This document shows positions 54,380 to 63,580 of a stretch of 64,000 nt of DNA, in pieces. The position numbers were made by a program, and so were the translations under genes. This DNA is from Pseudomonas viciae (GTDB taxonomy: Bacteria > Pseudomonadota > Gammaproteobacteria > Pseudomonadales > Pseudomonadaceae). The stretch covers positions 3,136,001-3,200,000 of the forward strand of contig NZ_CP035088.1 of NCBI RefSeq assembly GCF_004786035.1, given 5' to 3'. The notes beneath the pieces are model-generated. The model had not been told where the DNA came from. It made no database searches and worked only from the letters and a program-made list of their open reading frames with translations. The stretch's first letter is position 1; every line of letters begins with the position of its first letter.

Positions 54380-55819
54380 ATGAGCATCATCGGTCACCAA
54401 GCTGCGGCGGTCAGCGCCGAACAACTCGCCACAACGCTCGCGCAAATGAAGCAGGCCCATCTGGAGGAGGGGCCCGCAAGCCTGGAACTTCGCCACGATC
54501 GCCTCGACCGGGCAATTGCCCTGCTTCTGGAGAACCGCGAAGCCATCGTTGCCGCGGTGTCGGCGGACTTCGGTAATCGCGCCCGCGAGCAGACGCTGCT
54601 GTCCGATATCGCCGGTTCCGTGGCAAGCCTCAAGCATTGCCGCGAGCACCTGGCCGAGTGGATGCGATCAGAGTCGCATCCGGCGCCGTTCCCCGGTTGC
54701 CAGGCGCGGGTCGACTACCAGCCGGTGGGCGTGGTGGGTGTCATCAGTCCGTGGAATTTCCCTATCGTGCTGGCTTTCGGGCCACTGGCAAGCATCTTTG
54801 CCGCCGGTAACCGGGCCATGCTCAAACCCTCTGAACTGACCCCGCGCACTTCGGCGTTGATCGCCGAACTGATTGCCCGTTATTTCGACGCCCGTGAGCT
54901 CACCACGGTGTTGGGTAGCGCTGAGGTTGGTGCGCTGTTCAGTGCGCAACCCTTCGACCATCTGATCTTTACCGGGGGCACCGCGGTGGCCCGGCACATC
55001 ATGCGCGCAGCCTCGGACAATCTGGTGCCGGTGACCCTGGAGCTGGGCGGCAAGTCACCGGTGCTGGTCTCGCGTAGCGCCGACCTCGCCACGGTGGTGC
55101 AGCGGGTCCTGACAGTGAAGACGTTCAACGCCGGGCAGATCTGCCTGGCTCCAGACTACGTGCTGCTGCCGGAAGAGTTGTTGGAGGACTTCGTCGCCGA
55201 GGCCGTAGGCTTTGTCAGTGCCATGTACCCCACCTTGCGTAGCAACCCTGATTACACTTCTATCATCAACCCGCGTAATTTCGACCGTTTACAGGGTTAC
55301 CTCGTCGATGCCCGCGCCAAAGGCGCGCGGCTGGTCGAGATCAACCCGGCCCAGGAGGATCTGAGCGATCGCGAGGTTCGCAAGATTGCCCCGACCCTGG
55401 TGCTCGATACCCACGAGCAGATGCAGGTGCTGCGCGAGGAAATCTTCGGCCCGCTGTTGCCGATCAAGACCTATCGCGATTTCGCTACGGCGATCGACTA
55501 CGTCAACAGCCAGCCACGACCGTTGGCGGCCTATTATTTCGGCGAGGACGCCGCTGAGCGTCAGCAGGTGCTGGAGCGAACGACTTCGGGCGGCGTGGTG
55601 ATCAATGACGTCATGAGCCATGTGCTGTTCGAGGCGCTGCCGTTCGGCGGTGTCGGTCACTCTGGTATGGGGGCCTATCACGGCGTCTATGGTTTCCGTA
55701 CCTTCAGCCATGCCAAGGCGGTGGTGGTGCAGAGCCCGATCGGTGAGTCGAACCTGGCAATGCGCGCGCCCTACGGCGCAATGATCCATGGCTTGCTGGA
55801 TCAATTGCTGACGGCTTGA
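54380..55819 (+). CDS. calB: Coniferyl aldehyde dehydrogenase family protein
   Basis: A 479-residue aldehyde dehydrogenase. Catalytic cysteine in TFNAGQICLAPDYVLLPEE (~residue 254), general-base glutamate in LELGGKSPVLV (~222), NAD motif IFTGGTAVARHIM. Length and the N-terminal pattern fit CalB of the eugenol/coniferyl alcohol pathway, which oxidises coniferyl aldehyde to ferulate. A class-3-like membrane anchor is absent. An upstream CA motif suggests carbon catabolite control. Followed by an esterase and a TetR regulator in one operon. The assignment relies on family resemblance plus the CalA-like gene at 59591. Confidence 0.82.
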   Translation: MSIIGHQAAAVSAEQLATTLAQMKQAHLEEGPASLELRHDRLDRAIALLLENREAIVAAVSADFGNRAREQTLLSDIAGSVASLKHCREHLAEWMRSESHPAPFPGCQARVDYQPVGVVGVISPWNFPIVLAFGPLASIFAAGNRAMLKPSELTPRTSALIAELIARYFDARELTTVLGSAEVGALFSAQPFDHLIFTGGTAVARHIMRAASDNLVPVTLELGGKSPVLVSRSADLATVVQRVLTVKTFNAGQICLAPDYVLLPEELLEDFVAEAVGFVSAMYPTLRSNPDYTSIINPRNFDRLQGYLVDARAKGARLVEINPAQEDLSDREVRKIAPTLVLDTHEQMQVLREEIFGPLLPIKTYRDFATAIDYVNSQPRPLAAYYFGEDAAERQQVLERTTSGGVVINDVMSHVLFEALPFGGVGHSGMGAYHGVYGFRTFSHAKAVVVQSPIGESNLAMRAPYGAMIHGLLDQLLTA

Positions 55820-55838
55820 GCCGCGAAGGAGTTTGACC

Positions 55839-56810
55839 ATGAACGCGATGCAAACCCTCAAGGCCAAGCTGCTGCGCGCCTTTGCCAAGCGCATGAAAGG
55901 CAAGTTCACCTATGACGCGGCGCAGTATCCGCTGCGCGCGGTCGACGAGAAACTCATCCCGACGGCCTGGGGGCCGGCGCGGGCGCTGTTCTATTGGCCC
56001 AATTCGCCGTCCAGCGAACCTCTGCCGGTCTATCTGAACCTGCATGGCGGCGGTTTCGTGGCCGGGGTACCGGAGCATGACGACAGTTATTGCCGTCGCC
56101 TGGCACACAACCTCGGTTGCCTGGTGGTCAATCTGGATTATGTCCTGGCCCCCGAACATCCCTTTCCCGCAGGCTTGCGACAGAGCTTCGAGGTGCTTGA
56201 GTGGCTGGCCGGACAGGCCACGGCCCTGGGGATCGACCCACAACGCATCGCCGTCGGCGGGCACAGCGCCGGGGGCAACCTCGCTACCGGCGTGGCCAAT
56301 CTGGCGCGGGGGCACCAACGGTTGCGGGTGGTGCATCAGGTCATCGACTATGCGGCATTGAATTTTACCCAGGATCCCGAGCTGAAGCTTTCGCCTCTCG
56401 ACAAGCCGTTACTCGGCACTGGCCTGATGCGCTTCTTCAATAGTTGCTACCTGAGTGATCCGGCCCATGCCCACGACCCACTGGCCTCACCGTTGCTGGC
56501 GCCGGTCGAGGCGTTGCAGGGAATGCCCGCCACCACGTTGATCACCGCCGAGTACGACATCCTGCGCGCTGAAGGGCAGGCCTATGCAGAGAAACTGCGT
56601 CAGGCCGGCGTTCCGGTAAACGAAAAAATGTTCCCAGGTTGCGACCATATGTTCACCCACCTGGGGCCGGATGCCTCGGCGCAGGAGGCCTGGCAACTCA
56701 TCGAGGACTCCCTGCGTGAGGCGTTTTCAGGCCATTGCGTTAAGCTAGACACCTTTGCGAATGCATCAGCGCCGGGACACGTGCACCATGCCAATCAACA
56801 GGGCTCGTAA
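55839..56810 (+). CDS. Alpha/beta hydrolase, HSL-type esterase
   Basis: 323 residues from ATG 55839 with GAAGGAG at 8-base spacing. Oxyanion motif LHGGGFVAG (~residue 70), nucleophile serine in GGHSAGGNL (~145), acid in EYDILRAEG and histidine in CDHMFTHLG. Hormone-sensitive-lipase family members hydrolyse aryl or short acyl esters. Context suggests release of phenylpropanoids from esters, such as coniferyl acetate or chlorogenate-like compounds. Its stop shares one base with the TetR start. Confidence 0.85.
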   Translation: MNAMQTLKAKLLRAFAKRMKGKFTYDAAQYPLRAVDEKLIPTAWGPARALFYWPNSPSSEPLPVYLNLHGGGFVAGVPEHDDSYCRRLAHNLGCLVVNLDYVLAPEHPFPAGLRQSFEVLEWLAGQATALGIDPQRIAVGGHSAGGNLATGVANLARGHQRLRVVHQVIDYAALNFTQDPELKLSPLDKPLLGTGLMRFFNSCYLSDPAHAHDPLASPLLAPVEALQGMPATTLITAEYDILRAEGQAYAEKLRQAGVPVNEKMFPGCDHMFTHLGPDASAQEAWQLIEDSLREAFSGHCVKLDTFANASAPGHVHHANQQGS

Positions 56811-57469
56811 TGCCTGACATCACTGCGCGGCCCGCCAAACGCGGTCGCCCGCCGCTGCGCAGCCGCGAGGAGCAGATGAGTCTGCTGCTGGATGCGGCGG
56901 CGCAGGCGCTCGGCAGCGGCAACTTCGCCAACGTCACCATGGATGCCATCGCCCGCGCCGCCGGCATCTCGAAGAAGACCGTGTATCTGCTGGTGGCGAG
57001 TAAGGAAGAGCTGCTCTCGCAGTTGGTGGCCCGTGACTTGTCCACCCTTGAACTGCTACTGGAAAGCGGTATCGACTGCGCCGAGGATCTGCTCAGCGAA
57101 TTACGCATGTACCTGACCCTGTGGGCGCGCCTGACCCTCTCGCCATTGGCTCTGGGTCTTTATCTCATGGCTGCACAAGGGCGCGAGAATGCACCGGGCA
57201 TTGCCCGGATCTGGTATCAGGAAGGCGCCGAGCGCTGCCTGAGTCTGTTGCGTGGCTGGCTGGGCAAGGCGGCGGGCAAGGGGTTGCTGGCAAACGAGAA
57301 TGTCGAGGCGGCAATCGAATTGATCGATGCGCTGCTGATCTCCCAACCGCTCAAGCTCTTCACCCTCGGGGTGCAACAGAGCTGGTCCGACGAGCAGATC
57401 GAGCAGCGGGTCGAAGTGGCCATTGGCATGTTCGGTCGCTGTTTTATCCAGCATGCGCCCGCGCCTTGA
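56810..57469 (+). CDS. TetR/AcrR family transcriptional regulator
   Basis: A 219-residue regulator with helix-turn-helix VTMDAIARAAGISKKTVYLL (residues ~43-62) and a TetR_C domain. It begins inside the upstream stop (TAATG), so it is part of the calB-esterase operon and probably regulates it. The ligand is likely an aromatic acid or CoA ester, but nothing in the sequence proves it. Confidence 0.85.
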   Translation: MPDITARPAKRGRPPLRSREEQMSLLLDAAAQALGSGNFANVTMDAIARAAGISKKTVYLLVASKEELLSQLVARDLSTLELLLESGIDCAEDLLSELRMYLTLWARLTLSPLALGLYLMAAQGRENAPGIARIWYQEGAERCLSLLRGWLGKAAGKGLLANENVEAAIELIDALLISQPLKLFTLGVQQSWSDEQIEQRVEVAIGMFGRCFIQHAPAP

Positions 57470-57488
57470 GCGCACTCGGACGACACCG

Positions 57489-59318
57489 TTACTCCCTCGC
57501 CGATCTGCGCGACAGGCGATAGGACAACTGGGCGCGGGTCAGGCCGAGCCGACGGGCCGCTTCAGAGACATTGCCTTTCACCTCGCTCAGGCAGTGGTCA
57601 ATCATGGTGTCCTCGATCTCTTGCAGCGACAGTCGACTCAGATCCTTTCCGCCGAACAGGGCCTGGATCGCTTCATCGCCTGTGTCGGCTGCCGCGGCAG
57701 TCGGACGCTGGACGGGTGCCTGGTCATTCGGGGCGGCAGCCAGTTGGCCGCGAGTGCCGATGGAGAACATCGGCAGGGCCAGGCGTTCACCGCTGGTAAA
57801 CAGGTGCGCCAGGTCGATTGCGCCGCCATCCGGGGCGCTGATCACGCCACGTTCCACCAGGTTCTGCAACTCGCGAATATTGCCCGGAAAGTCATAGGCC
57901 AGCAGGGTGTCGGCGGTGCGCGGGGTGAAGCCGCTGATCTGCCGACCGTGGCGCTGGGTGAAGCGATGCAGGAAGTGAGTCATCAGCAGCGGGATGTCTT
58001 CCTTGCGTTCGCGCAGCGGCGGCAGGTGAATCGGAAATACGTTCAGACGGAAGAACAGGTCCTCACGGAACTCGCCACGCTGGGCGGCGGCGCGCAGGTC
58101 GACGTTGGTCGCAGCGACCACCCGTACATCGACTTTCAGGGTACGACTGCCGCCAACCCGCTCGACCTCGCCTTCCTGGAGTACGCGGAGCAGCTTGCCC
58201 TGGGCCACCAGGCTGAGGGTGGCGATCTCGTCGAGGAACAACGTGCCGCCATCGGCGCGCTCGAAGCGTCCAGCGCGCGATTGAGTGGCACCGGTGTAGG
58301 CTCCGCGCTCGACACCAAACAGCTCCGACTCCATCAGGTTTTCCGGAATAGCCGCGCAGTTGATGGCGACGAAGGGCTCATCGTGGCGTGGGCTGATGCG
58401 ATGCAGCATCCGGGCGAACACTTCCTTGCCGACCCCCGACTCACCGGTAAACAGCACCGTCGCCTGGGTCGGCGCGACCCGCCTTAACATGTGACAGGCG
58501 GCGTTGAAGGCCGAAGAGATGCCGACCATGTCGGTGTCTTGCGCCGGTGTCGGATCCGCTTGCAGGCCAGCGGGCAGGGCACCTTTATCGCTACGGCTGT
58601 CCGCCGACACGCTGCGCCCGCCGGTGCTGACGAAGGGTTCGGCGTTGAGGTCGGCCAGATCCGCTTCGGCGTCTTCCCATTCCTCGGCGGGTTTTCCGAC
58701 CAACCGGCAGATGCTGGAGCCAGTGGAGCGGCATTCGACCTCGCGGTAGAGGATCAGTCGCCCAACCATCGCCGAGGTGTACCCGATCGCGTAGCCGGTC
58801 TGCATCCAACAGGCCGGCTCGGTGCCGATGCCGTATTGGGCGATGTGCTCATCATCCTCGCTGGAGTGGTGCCAGAGGAACTCGCCGTAATAGGTGCCCA
58901 GATTCATGTCGAATTCGAAGTGCACAGGCTCGACCTTCACCGCGCCCTCAAGCGCATGGATGATCGGGCCGGCGGCAAACAGCGCGAGGATGTCGGCTTC
59001 GGGAAAGCGTTCCTTGATCAGTGCCGCGTCCCGCGCGCCGCAATGGTAGCCGGTGCGCAGCATGATCCCGCGCGCGCGGGCCAGGCCCATGCTTTCAATC
59101 AGTTCCCGGCGTAGCGCACCGATACCGCTGTTGTGCATCAGCAGCATGCGTGCGCCATTCAACCAGATGCGCCCATCGCCGGGGCTGAACAGCAGGCATT
59201 CGGTCAGGTCTTGCAGGGTGGGGGCAGCGCCGGGTGGCAATTGCTCGCTGGCGCCACGCCCGGGTTTCTTTTGTGCTCCACGGGAGAGTTCGGCCAGGGA
59301 AATCAGCTTGTCTGCCAT
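57489..59318 (-). CDS. Sigma-54-dependent activator with V4R sensor domain (XylR/DmpR family)
   Basis: A 609-residue regulator. Residues ~30-210 form an XylR-N plus V4R aromatic-effector domain with Cys residues ([26 protein letters not shown]). The AAA+ domain has Walker A GESGVGKE, the sigma-54 contact loop GAYTGA (a Y variant of GAFTGA), Walker [10 protein letters not shown] and [15 protein letters not shown]. The C-terminal Fis helix-turn-helix is [20 protein letters not shown]. Members bind phenols or toluene-type ligands directly to activate catabolic promoters. It is divergent from calA across a region holding a long dyad and a perfect -24/-12 promoter, so it almost surely activates that operon. 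Confidence 0.93.
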   Translation of the reverse strand: MADKLISLAELSRGAQKKPGRGASEQLPPGAAPTLQDLTECLLFSPGDGRIWLNGARMLLMHNSGIGALRRELIESMGLARARGIMLRTGYHCGARDAALIKERFPEADILALFAAGPIIHALEGAVKVEPVHFEFDMNLGTYYGEFLWHHSSEDDEHIAQYGIGTEPACWMQTGYAIGYTSAMVGRLILYREVECRSTGSSICRLVGKPAEEWEDAEADLADLNAEPFVSTGGRSVSADSRSDKGALPAGLQADPTPAQDTDMVGISSAFNAACHMLRRVAPTQATVLFTGESGVGKEVFARMLHRISPRHDEPFVAINCAAIPENLMESELFGVERGAYTGATQSRAGRFERADGGTLFLDEIATLSLVAQGKLLRVLQEGEVERVGGSRTLKVDVRVVAATNVDLRAAAQRGEFREDLFFRLNVFPIHLPPLRERKEDIPLLMTHFLHRFTQRHGRQISGFTPRTADTLLAYDFPGNIRELQNLVERGVISAPDGGAIDLAHLFTSGERLALPMFSIGTRGQLAAAPNDQAPVQRPTAAAADTGDEAIQALFGGKDLSRLSLQEIEDTMIDHCLSEVKGNVSEAARRLGLTRAQLSYRLSRRSARE

Positions 59319-59331
59319 AAGAAACCCTTAA

Positions 59332-59376
59332 TTTGAGTAATCATAATCTGCATAGTGCAGCATGAAATTACTGAAA
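59332..59376. promoter_or_regulatory. Long dyad, upstream activating site of the sigma-54 regulator
   Basis: Outer half-sites TTTGAGTAAT (59332-59341) and ATTACTGAAA (59367-59376) match in inverted orientation at 9 of 10 bases. The inner palindrome CTGCATAGTGCAG (59348-59360) shares the same centre at 59354. It lies about 105 bases upstream of the -24 element, the usual place for an enhancer-binding protein site. Confidence 0.65.
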
Positions 59377-59480
59377 TCATCACTTTTCTGAAGCCCTCCA
59401 TCCCACTCGCTTCACGCCTTTTATCCCTATGTCGGCTGAATGCCCCGTGCTTGAGCGGTTGCCTTGTCATTGCCAAGAGA

Positions 59481-59496
59481 TGGCATATCGCTTGCT
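59481..59496 (+). promoter_or_regulatory. Sigma-54 (-24/-12) promoter of the calA operon
   Basis: TGGCATATCGCTTGCT fits every fixed position of the consensus TGGCAYRNNNNTTGCW. Transcription would start near 59508, 83 bases before the calA ATG. It lies in the same gap as the divergent sigma-54 activator gene. Confidence 0.85.
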
Positions 59497-59527
59497 ACAA
59501 CTAGTTACCGATATTAACTAATTCGGC

Positions 59528-59535
59528 AATAACAA
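59528..59535 (+). promoter_or_regulatory. Hfq/Crc CA motif in the calA leader
   Basis: AATAACAA fits AAnAAnAA and lies in the predicted 5' untranslated region, 55 bases before the start codon. It is weaker evidence than the motifs closer to ribosome sites at 54346 and 60444. Confidence 0.35.
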
Positions 59536-59590
59536 TATGGCTTGGTTGTCGCTTTCGTGAGGCAGCACAAGCGTGAATCGGGGAACCCGT

Positions 59591-60358
59591 ATGAAGCTGA
59601 CTAATAAAAGGATCGTCGTGACCGGGGTCTCCTCGGGCATCGGCGCTGAAACAGCTCGAATCCTGCGTGCCCACGGCGCCATCGTCATCGGCATGGATCG
59701 CAATGAACCCCACCTGAGCCTGGATCATTTCATCCAGGCTGATCTCAGCCACCCAGACGCCATCGACGCGGCGGTGCAGCAACTGCCGGACACCATCGAC
59801 GGCCTCTGCAATATCGCCGGGGTGCCGGGCACCGCCGATCCACAACGGGTTGCCCAGGTCAACTACCTGGGGCTGCGCCATCTCTGCGCAGCGGTGCTGC
59901 CACGCATCCAGGCCGGTGGCAGCATCGTCAACGTGGCTTCGATCCTTGGCGCGGAGTGGCCACAGCGGGTGGATCTGCACAAGGCGCTGGCCCGTACCGA
60001 TAGTTTTGCTGACGGCCAGGCCTGGCTGGCCGAGCACCCGGTACCCCGGGAAAGCTGCTACCAGTATTTCAAAGAAGCCTTGATCGTCTGGAACGCCCTG
60101 CAGGCCCAGCCATGGTTTATGCAGACCTCGGTGCGTATGAACTGCGTGGCACCTGGGCCGGTGTTCACCCCCATCCTGGGTGATTTCGTCGCCATGCTCG
60201 GTAAAGAGCGCATCGACGCTGACGCCCATCGCATGAAGCGCCCGGCCTACGCCGACGAGGTGGCGGGCGCTATTGCCTTTCTGTGCGCCGACGAATCTCG
60301 CTGGGTCAATGGCATCAATCTGCCCGTCGATGGCGGCCTGGCATCCACTTACGTCTGA
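59591..60358 (+). CDS. calA: Coniferyl alcohol dehydrogenase (SDR)
   Basis: 255 residues from ATG 59591; the in-frame ATG at 59573 is less likely. NAD motif VTGVSSGIGAETARIL, NIAGVPG, catalytic serine at NVASILGAEW, and tyrosine/lysine in CYQYFKEAL (YxxxK). The insertion after the serine and the 255-residue length match CalA of the eugenol pathway in Pseudomonas sp. HR199, which oxidises coniferyl alcohol to the aldehyde. First gene after the sigma-54 promoter; the aldehyde is the substrate of the gene at 54380. Confidence 0.85.
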   Translation: MKLTNKRIVVTGVSSGIGAETARILRAHGAIVIGMDRNEPHLSLDHFIQADLSHPDAIDAAVQQLPDTIDGLCNIAGVPGTADPQRVAQVNYLGLRHLCAAVLPRIQAGGSIVNVASILGAEWPQRVDLHKALARTDSFADGQAWLAEHPVPRESCYQYFKEALIVWNALQAQPWFMQTSVRMNCVAPGPVFTPILGDFVAMLGKERIDADAHRMKRPAYADEVAGAIAFLCADESRWVNGINLPVDGGLASTYV

Positions 60359-60443
60359 ACGAGGAACCTTAAGCCAACGCTTTTTCGTGCAACTCACTGC
60401 CGGTCGTTTTCGAGCGAACGGTCGGCTCATAAAACATGCTTCC

Positions 60444-60451
60444 AACAACAA
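60444..60451 (+). promoter_or_regulatory. Hfq/Crc CA motif before the DUF1302 gene
   Basis: AACAACAA, a perfect AAnAAnAA, is followed by AGAATAA and lies 17 bases before the ATG at 60469, next to its AGGAA ribosome site. Translational catabolite repression is predicted. Confidence 0.5.
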
Positions 60452-60468
60452 GAATAATGAGGAACAAC

Positions 60469-62115
60469 ATGCATAACTCTCGTTGCTATCCAGGCTTCAA
60501 GCGTTCCGCCATGGCGCTCTCGGTTTGTCTGGCGAGCTGGGCCACCCAGTCCCAGGCCGCGCAAATAGATTTGGGCGACAGTGAATGGCGTTTGCGTTGG
60601 GACAACACCATCAAGTACAGCCAGGCCTGGCGACTCAAAGGCGCTGACAACAACCTGGTCAACGCCCCCACGGCAGGCGGCTTGTATCCCTCGATACAAA
60701 GTCAGGGCGACAAAAACTTCAGCAGCGGCCTGGTCTCCAACCGCCTGGATCTGTTCAGTGAAATGGACCTGAGTCGAGAAAACTACGGCCTGCGCCTCAG
60801 CGGCGCGGCCTGGTACGACGATGTCTATAACAAGGACACCGACAGCAGCGAACAGCGGGATTTTCTCGACGATACTCGCGAATTGCACGGGCGTGACGCC
60901 GAGTTGTTGGATGCCTTCGTGTTCGTGCGTGGTGATGTCGGCGAGTCGAGCCAGGGCACCGTGCGCCTCGGCCGGCATAGCCTGATCTATGGTGAAAGCC
61001 TGTTCTACGGTGGCAATGGTATCGCCGCCGCCCAGGGGCCTAGCGACATCGTCAAGCTGCTCAGCGTACCGGGTACCCAGTTCAAGGAAATCCTGCGTCC
61101 GGTCAATCAAGTGTCCGGGCAATTGCAGATCAACCCGCAGTTGTCCGTGGGTGCCTATTATCAGTTCGAATGGGAGCGTTCGAACCTGCCAGGGGCGGGC
61201 AGCTACCTGAGCGATAACGATGGCATCGGCAAAGGTTCGGGCGATTGGACTGAAGTGTTTGGCAACACCACCGTCCATGCCTCCGATATCGAGGCCAAAA
61301 ATTCCGGGCAGGGCGGCATGCAACTGCGCTACAAGCCGGAAGGCACCGAACTGGAACTGGGCTTTTACGCCGCCAAGTACCACGACAAGGCCCCTAGCGC
61401 GCTCTATGCCTACCTGGACGGTGCGGCGGCGGCCGCCACCGGGCTGCCGATCCTCGGCTCTTACCGCCAGGTCTACGCCGAAGACATCAAGACCGTCGGG
61501 GTCAGCTTCTCTACCGCTCACGGCCCGTTCAACTTCGCCGGCGAGACCTCGGTGCGTTGGGATGCCCCATTGGTGAGCAACCTGCAGGTGGTGACGCCTG
61601 GCATGGCCGCGGACAACAGCGGCGACGCGCTCTACGCCAAGGGCAAGACCGCCCACGTTAACCTCTCGACCATCTACCTGCTGTCGCCTGGCGCGCTTTG
61701 GGACGGTGGCTCGGTACTCGCCGAACTGGCCTGGAACCGCACCCTCAGCGTCACCGAGAACCGCGCGGCATTGGACTCCAACACCACCCGTGACGCCACT
61801 GCACTGCGCGTGCTGGCCGAACCGGCTTACTTCCAGGTGGCTGATGGCCTCGACCTGACCGTACCGATGGGTTTTGGCGTGGTGCTCGATGGGCGTTCCT
61901 CAGCGGTCAGCAAGGCCGGTTTTGGCAATACCCACGCCGGCGACTGGAGTGTCGGCCTCAAGGCCACCTACCTGCAGCGCTGGGACTTCGGCATCAATTA
62001 CGTGAACTTCTTCGGCAAGACGGCGGCAGGGCTGCGCGAAGACGGCAACTTCAGCTACGGGCAATCGCTGGCCGACCGTGACTTCGTCTCCATGTACGTG
62101 AAAACCACATTCTAA
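60469..62115 (+). CDS. DUF1302 family outer-membrane-type protein
   Basis: 548 residues from ATG 60469, with a signal peptide ending SQAAQ. Beta-strand-rich, porin-like sequence: SEWRLRWDNTIKYSQAWRL near the start, VRLGRHSLIYGESLFYGG, and a final strand FVSMYVKTTF with C-terminal Phe typical of outer-membrane barrels. DUF1302 genes are usually paired with DUF1329 in loci for hydrophobic substrates (alkylaromatics, terpenoids, steroids). Likely an outer-membrane channel or binding protein for phenylpropanoids; the mechanism is unproven. Confidence 0.85.
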   Translation: MHNSRCYPGFKRSAMALSVCLASWATQSQAAQIDLGDSEWRLRWDNTIKYSQAWRLKGADNNLVNAPTAGGLYPSIQSQGDKNFSSGLVSNRLDLFSEMDLSRENYGLRLSGAAWYDDVYNKDTDSSEQRDFLDDTRELHGRDAELLDAFVFVRGDVGESSQGTVRLGRHSLIYGESLFYGGNGIAAAQGPSDIVKLLSVPGTQFKEILRPVNQVSGQLQINPQLSVGAYYQFEWERSNLPGAGSYLSDNDGIGKGSGDWTEVFGNTTVHASDIEAKNSGQGGMQLRYKPEGTELELGFYAAKYHDKAPSALYAYLDGAAAAATGLPILGSYRQVYAEDIKTVGVSFSTAHGPFNFAGETSVRWDAPLVSNLQVVTPGMAADNSGDALYAKGKTAHVNLSTIYLLSPGALWDGGSVLAELAWNRTLSVTENRAALDSNTTRDATALRVLAEPAYFQVADGLDLTVPMGFGVVLDGRSSAVSKAGFGNTHAGDWSVGLKATYLQRWDFGINYVNFFGKTAAGLREDGNFSYGQSLADRDFVSMYVKTTF

Positions 62116-62133
62116 TAAGAGGTTTCATCCGCT

Positions 62134-63495
62134 ATGCAAAGCAAATTTTCCTTGCGTATTTCGGCCTTGGCCATTGCCTTGTTGAGCGCCGGCCTGGTGC
62201 AGGCGGCGGTTTCCCCAGAGCAGGCCGCACGGCTTAACACCGATCTTACGCCGCTGGGCGCCGAGCGCGCCGGCAACAAAGACGGCAGCATTCCTGAATG
62301 GACGGGGGGCTACACCAAAGCGCCGGCAGGCTACAAGAATGGCGACAAGCGTGCCGATCCATTCGCCGCCGACAAACCCCTGTACTCGGTCAGTGCCTCC
62401 AACATGGCCCAGTACGCTGACCAGTTGGCCGAGGGGACCAAGGCCCTGCTGCAGAAGTATCCGGCCTACCGCCTGGACGTCTATCCGACCCGGCGCAGTG
62501 CCGCAGCGCCCCAGTGGGTGTATGACAACACCCTGAAGAACGCGACCCGTGCCACCCTCGATGTGGCCTCCGAAAAGGTCAGCGGCGCCTATGGCGGGAT
62601 TCCGTTCCCACTGCCGCAAAACGGTGCCGAGGTGTTGTGGAACTACCGGCTGTCCTGGCAGGGCGGCGATACCTTCTATGCACCTTTTGACACCTGGCTG
62701 ATGACCGCCGGCGGCAAGAAGATCCAGGCCACCCGCGCACGTTTCTGGTACCAGCACCCCTACTACTTCAAAGAGGGTAGCCTGGAGACCTTCGACGGTA
62801 AGTTTCTGGTCGGCAAGCTGGCCACGGAGCTACCGTCCTCCAAGGCCGGCGAGGGGCTGATGACCCACTGGGACATGGACCCCGGCAAACGTGCCGCCTG
62901 GCAGTACCTGGTCGGCCAGCGTCGGGTACGGCGTGCGCCGAACATTGCCTATGACACGCCGGACTTCGTCACCTCGGGCGTCGGTTTCTTCGACGAGGCC
63001 TTCATGATCTTCGGCCCGACCGACCGTCACGACCTCAAGCTGGTTGGCAAGAAAGAGTTGCTGGTGCCCTACAACAACAATCGCGCGGCAGCGGCAAGCA
63101 GCGACGAGTTGGTCAAGCCAGGCTTCCTCAACCCGGATCTGGTGCGTTGGGAGAAGCATCGGGTATGGGTCGTGAGCGCCACGCTCAAGGACGGCAAGCG
63201 TCACGTGGTGCCCAAGCGCACCTATTACGTGGACGAGGACTCCTGGCAAGTGCTGCTGCTCGATGGCTATGACGCTCAAGGCAAGTTGGGGCGGCATAAC
63301 TATTCGCTGACGCTGCTGGCGCCAGAAATGCCTGCGCTGACAGCTCAAATGATGTGGGGCAGCTACAACCTGGAAACCGGTGCCTACTTCCTGAACTCCT
63401 CGGCCAATGACCTGGATGTGCAGTACCAGAGCTATCCGCGTCCACCGTCCGCGTTCTTCACCCCTGATGCCATGGCCAGCGACAGCATGCGCTAA
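62134..63495 (+). CDS. DUF1329 family periplasmic lipoprotein-like protein
   Basis: A 453-residue exported protein. The signal peptide ends near GLVQAAVS. The body has the DUF1329 motifs LTPLGAERAGNKDGSIPEWT, RTYYVDEDSWQVLLLDGYD and FLNSSANDLD. The overall fold is thought to resemble LolB/outer-membrane lipoprotein-sorting proteins, suggesting lipophilic ligand handling in the periplasm. It follows DUF1302 by 18 bases. A GC-rich hairpin at 63509-63532 without a T-run follows the stop. Confidence 0.87.
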   Translation: MQSKFSLRISALAIALLSAGLVQAAVSPEQAARLNTDLTPLGAERAGNKDGSIPEWTGGYTKAPAGYKNGDKRADPFAADKPLYSVSASNMAQYADQLAEGTKALLQKYPAYRLDVYPTRRSAAAPQWVYDNTLKNATRATLDVASEKVSGAYGGIPFPLPQNGAEVLWNYRLSWQGGDTFYAPFDTWLMTAGGKKIQATRARFWYQHPYYFKEGSLETFDGKFLVGKLATELPSSKAGEGLMTHWDMDPGKRAAWQYLVGQRRVRRAPNIAYDTPDFVTSGVGFFDEAFMIFGPTDRHDLKLVGKKELLVPYNNNRAAAASSDELVKPGFLNPDLVRWEKHRVWVVSATLKDGKRHVVPKRTYYVDEDSWQVLLLDGYDAQGKLGRHNYSLTLLAPEMPALTAQMMWGSYNLETGAYFLNSSANDLDVQYQSYPRPPSAFFTPDAMASDSMR

Positions 63496-63580
63496 AGGAT
63501 TGACCAGGGCGCCGAGGCCCAGGTTTCGGCGCGTGGTGTGATGGGTGTTTGGATAACTCTTATGGGTGGTTGGAGCAGAC

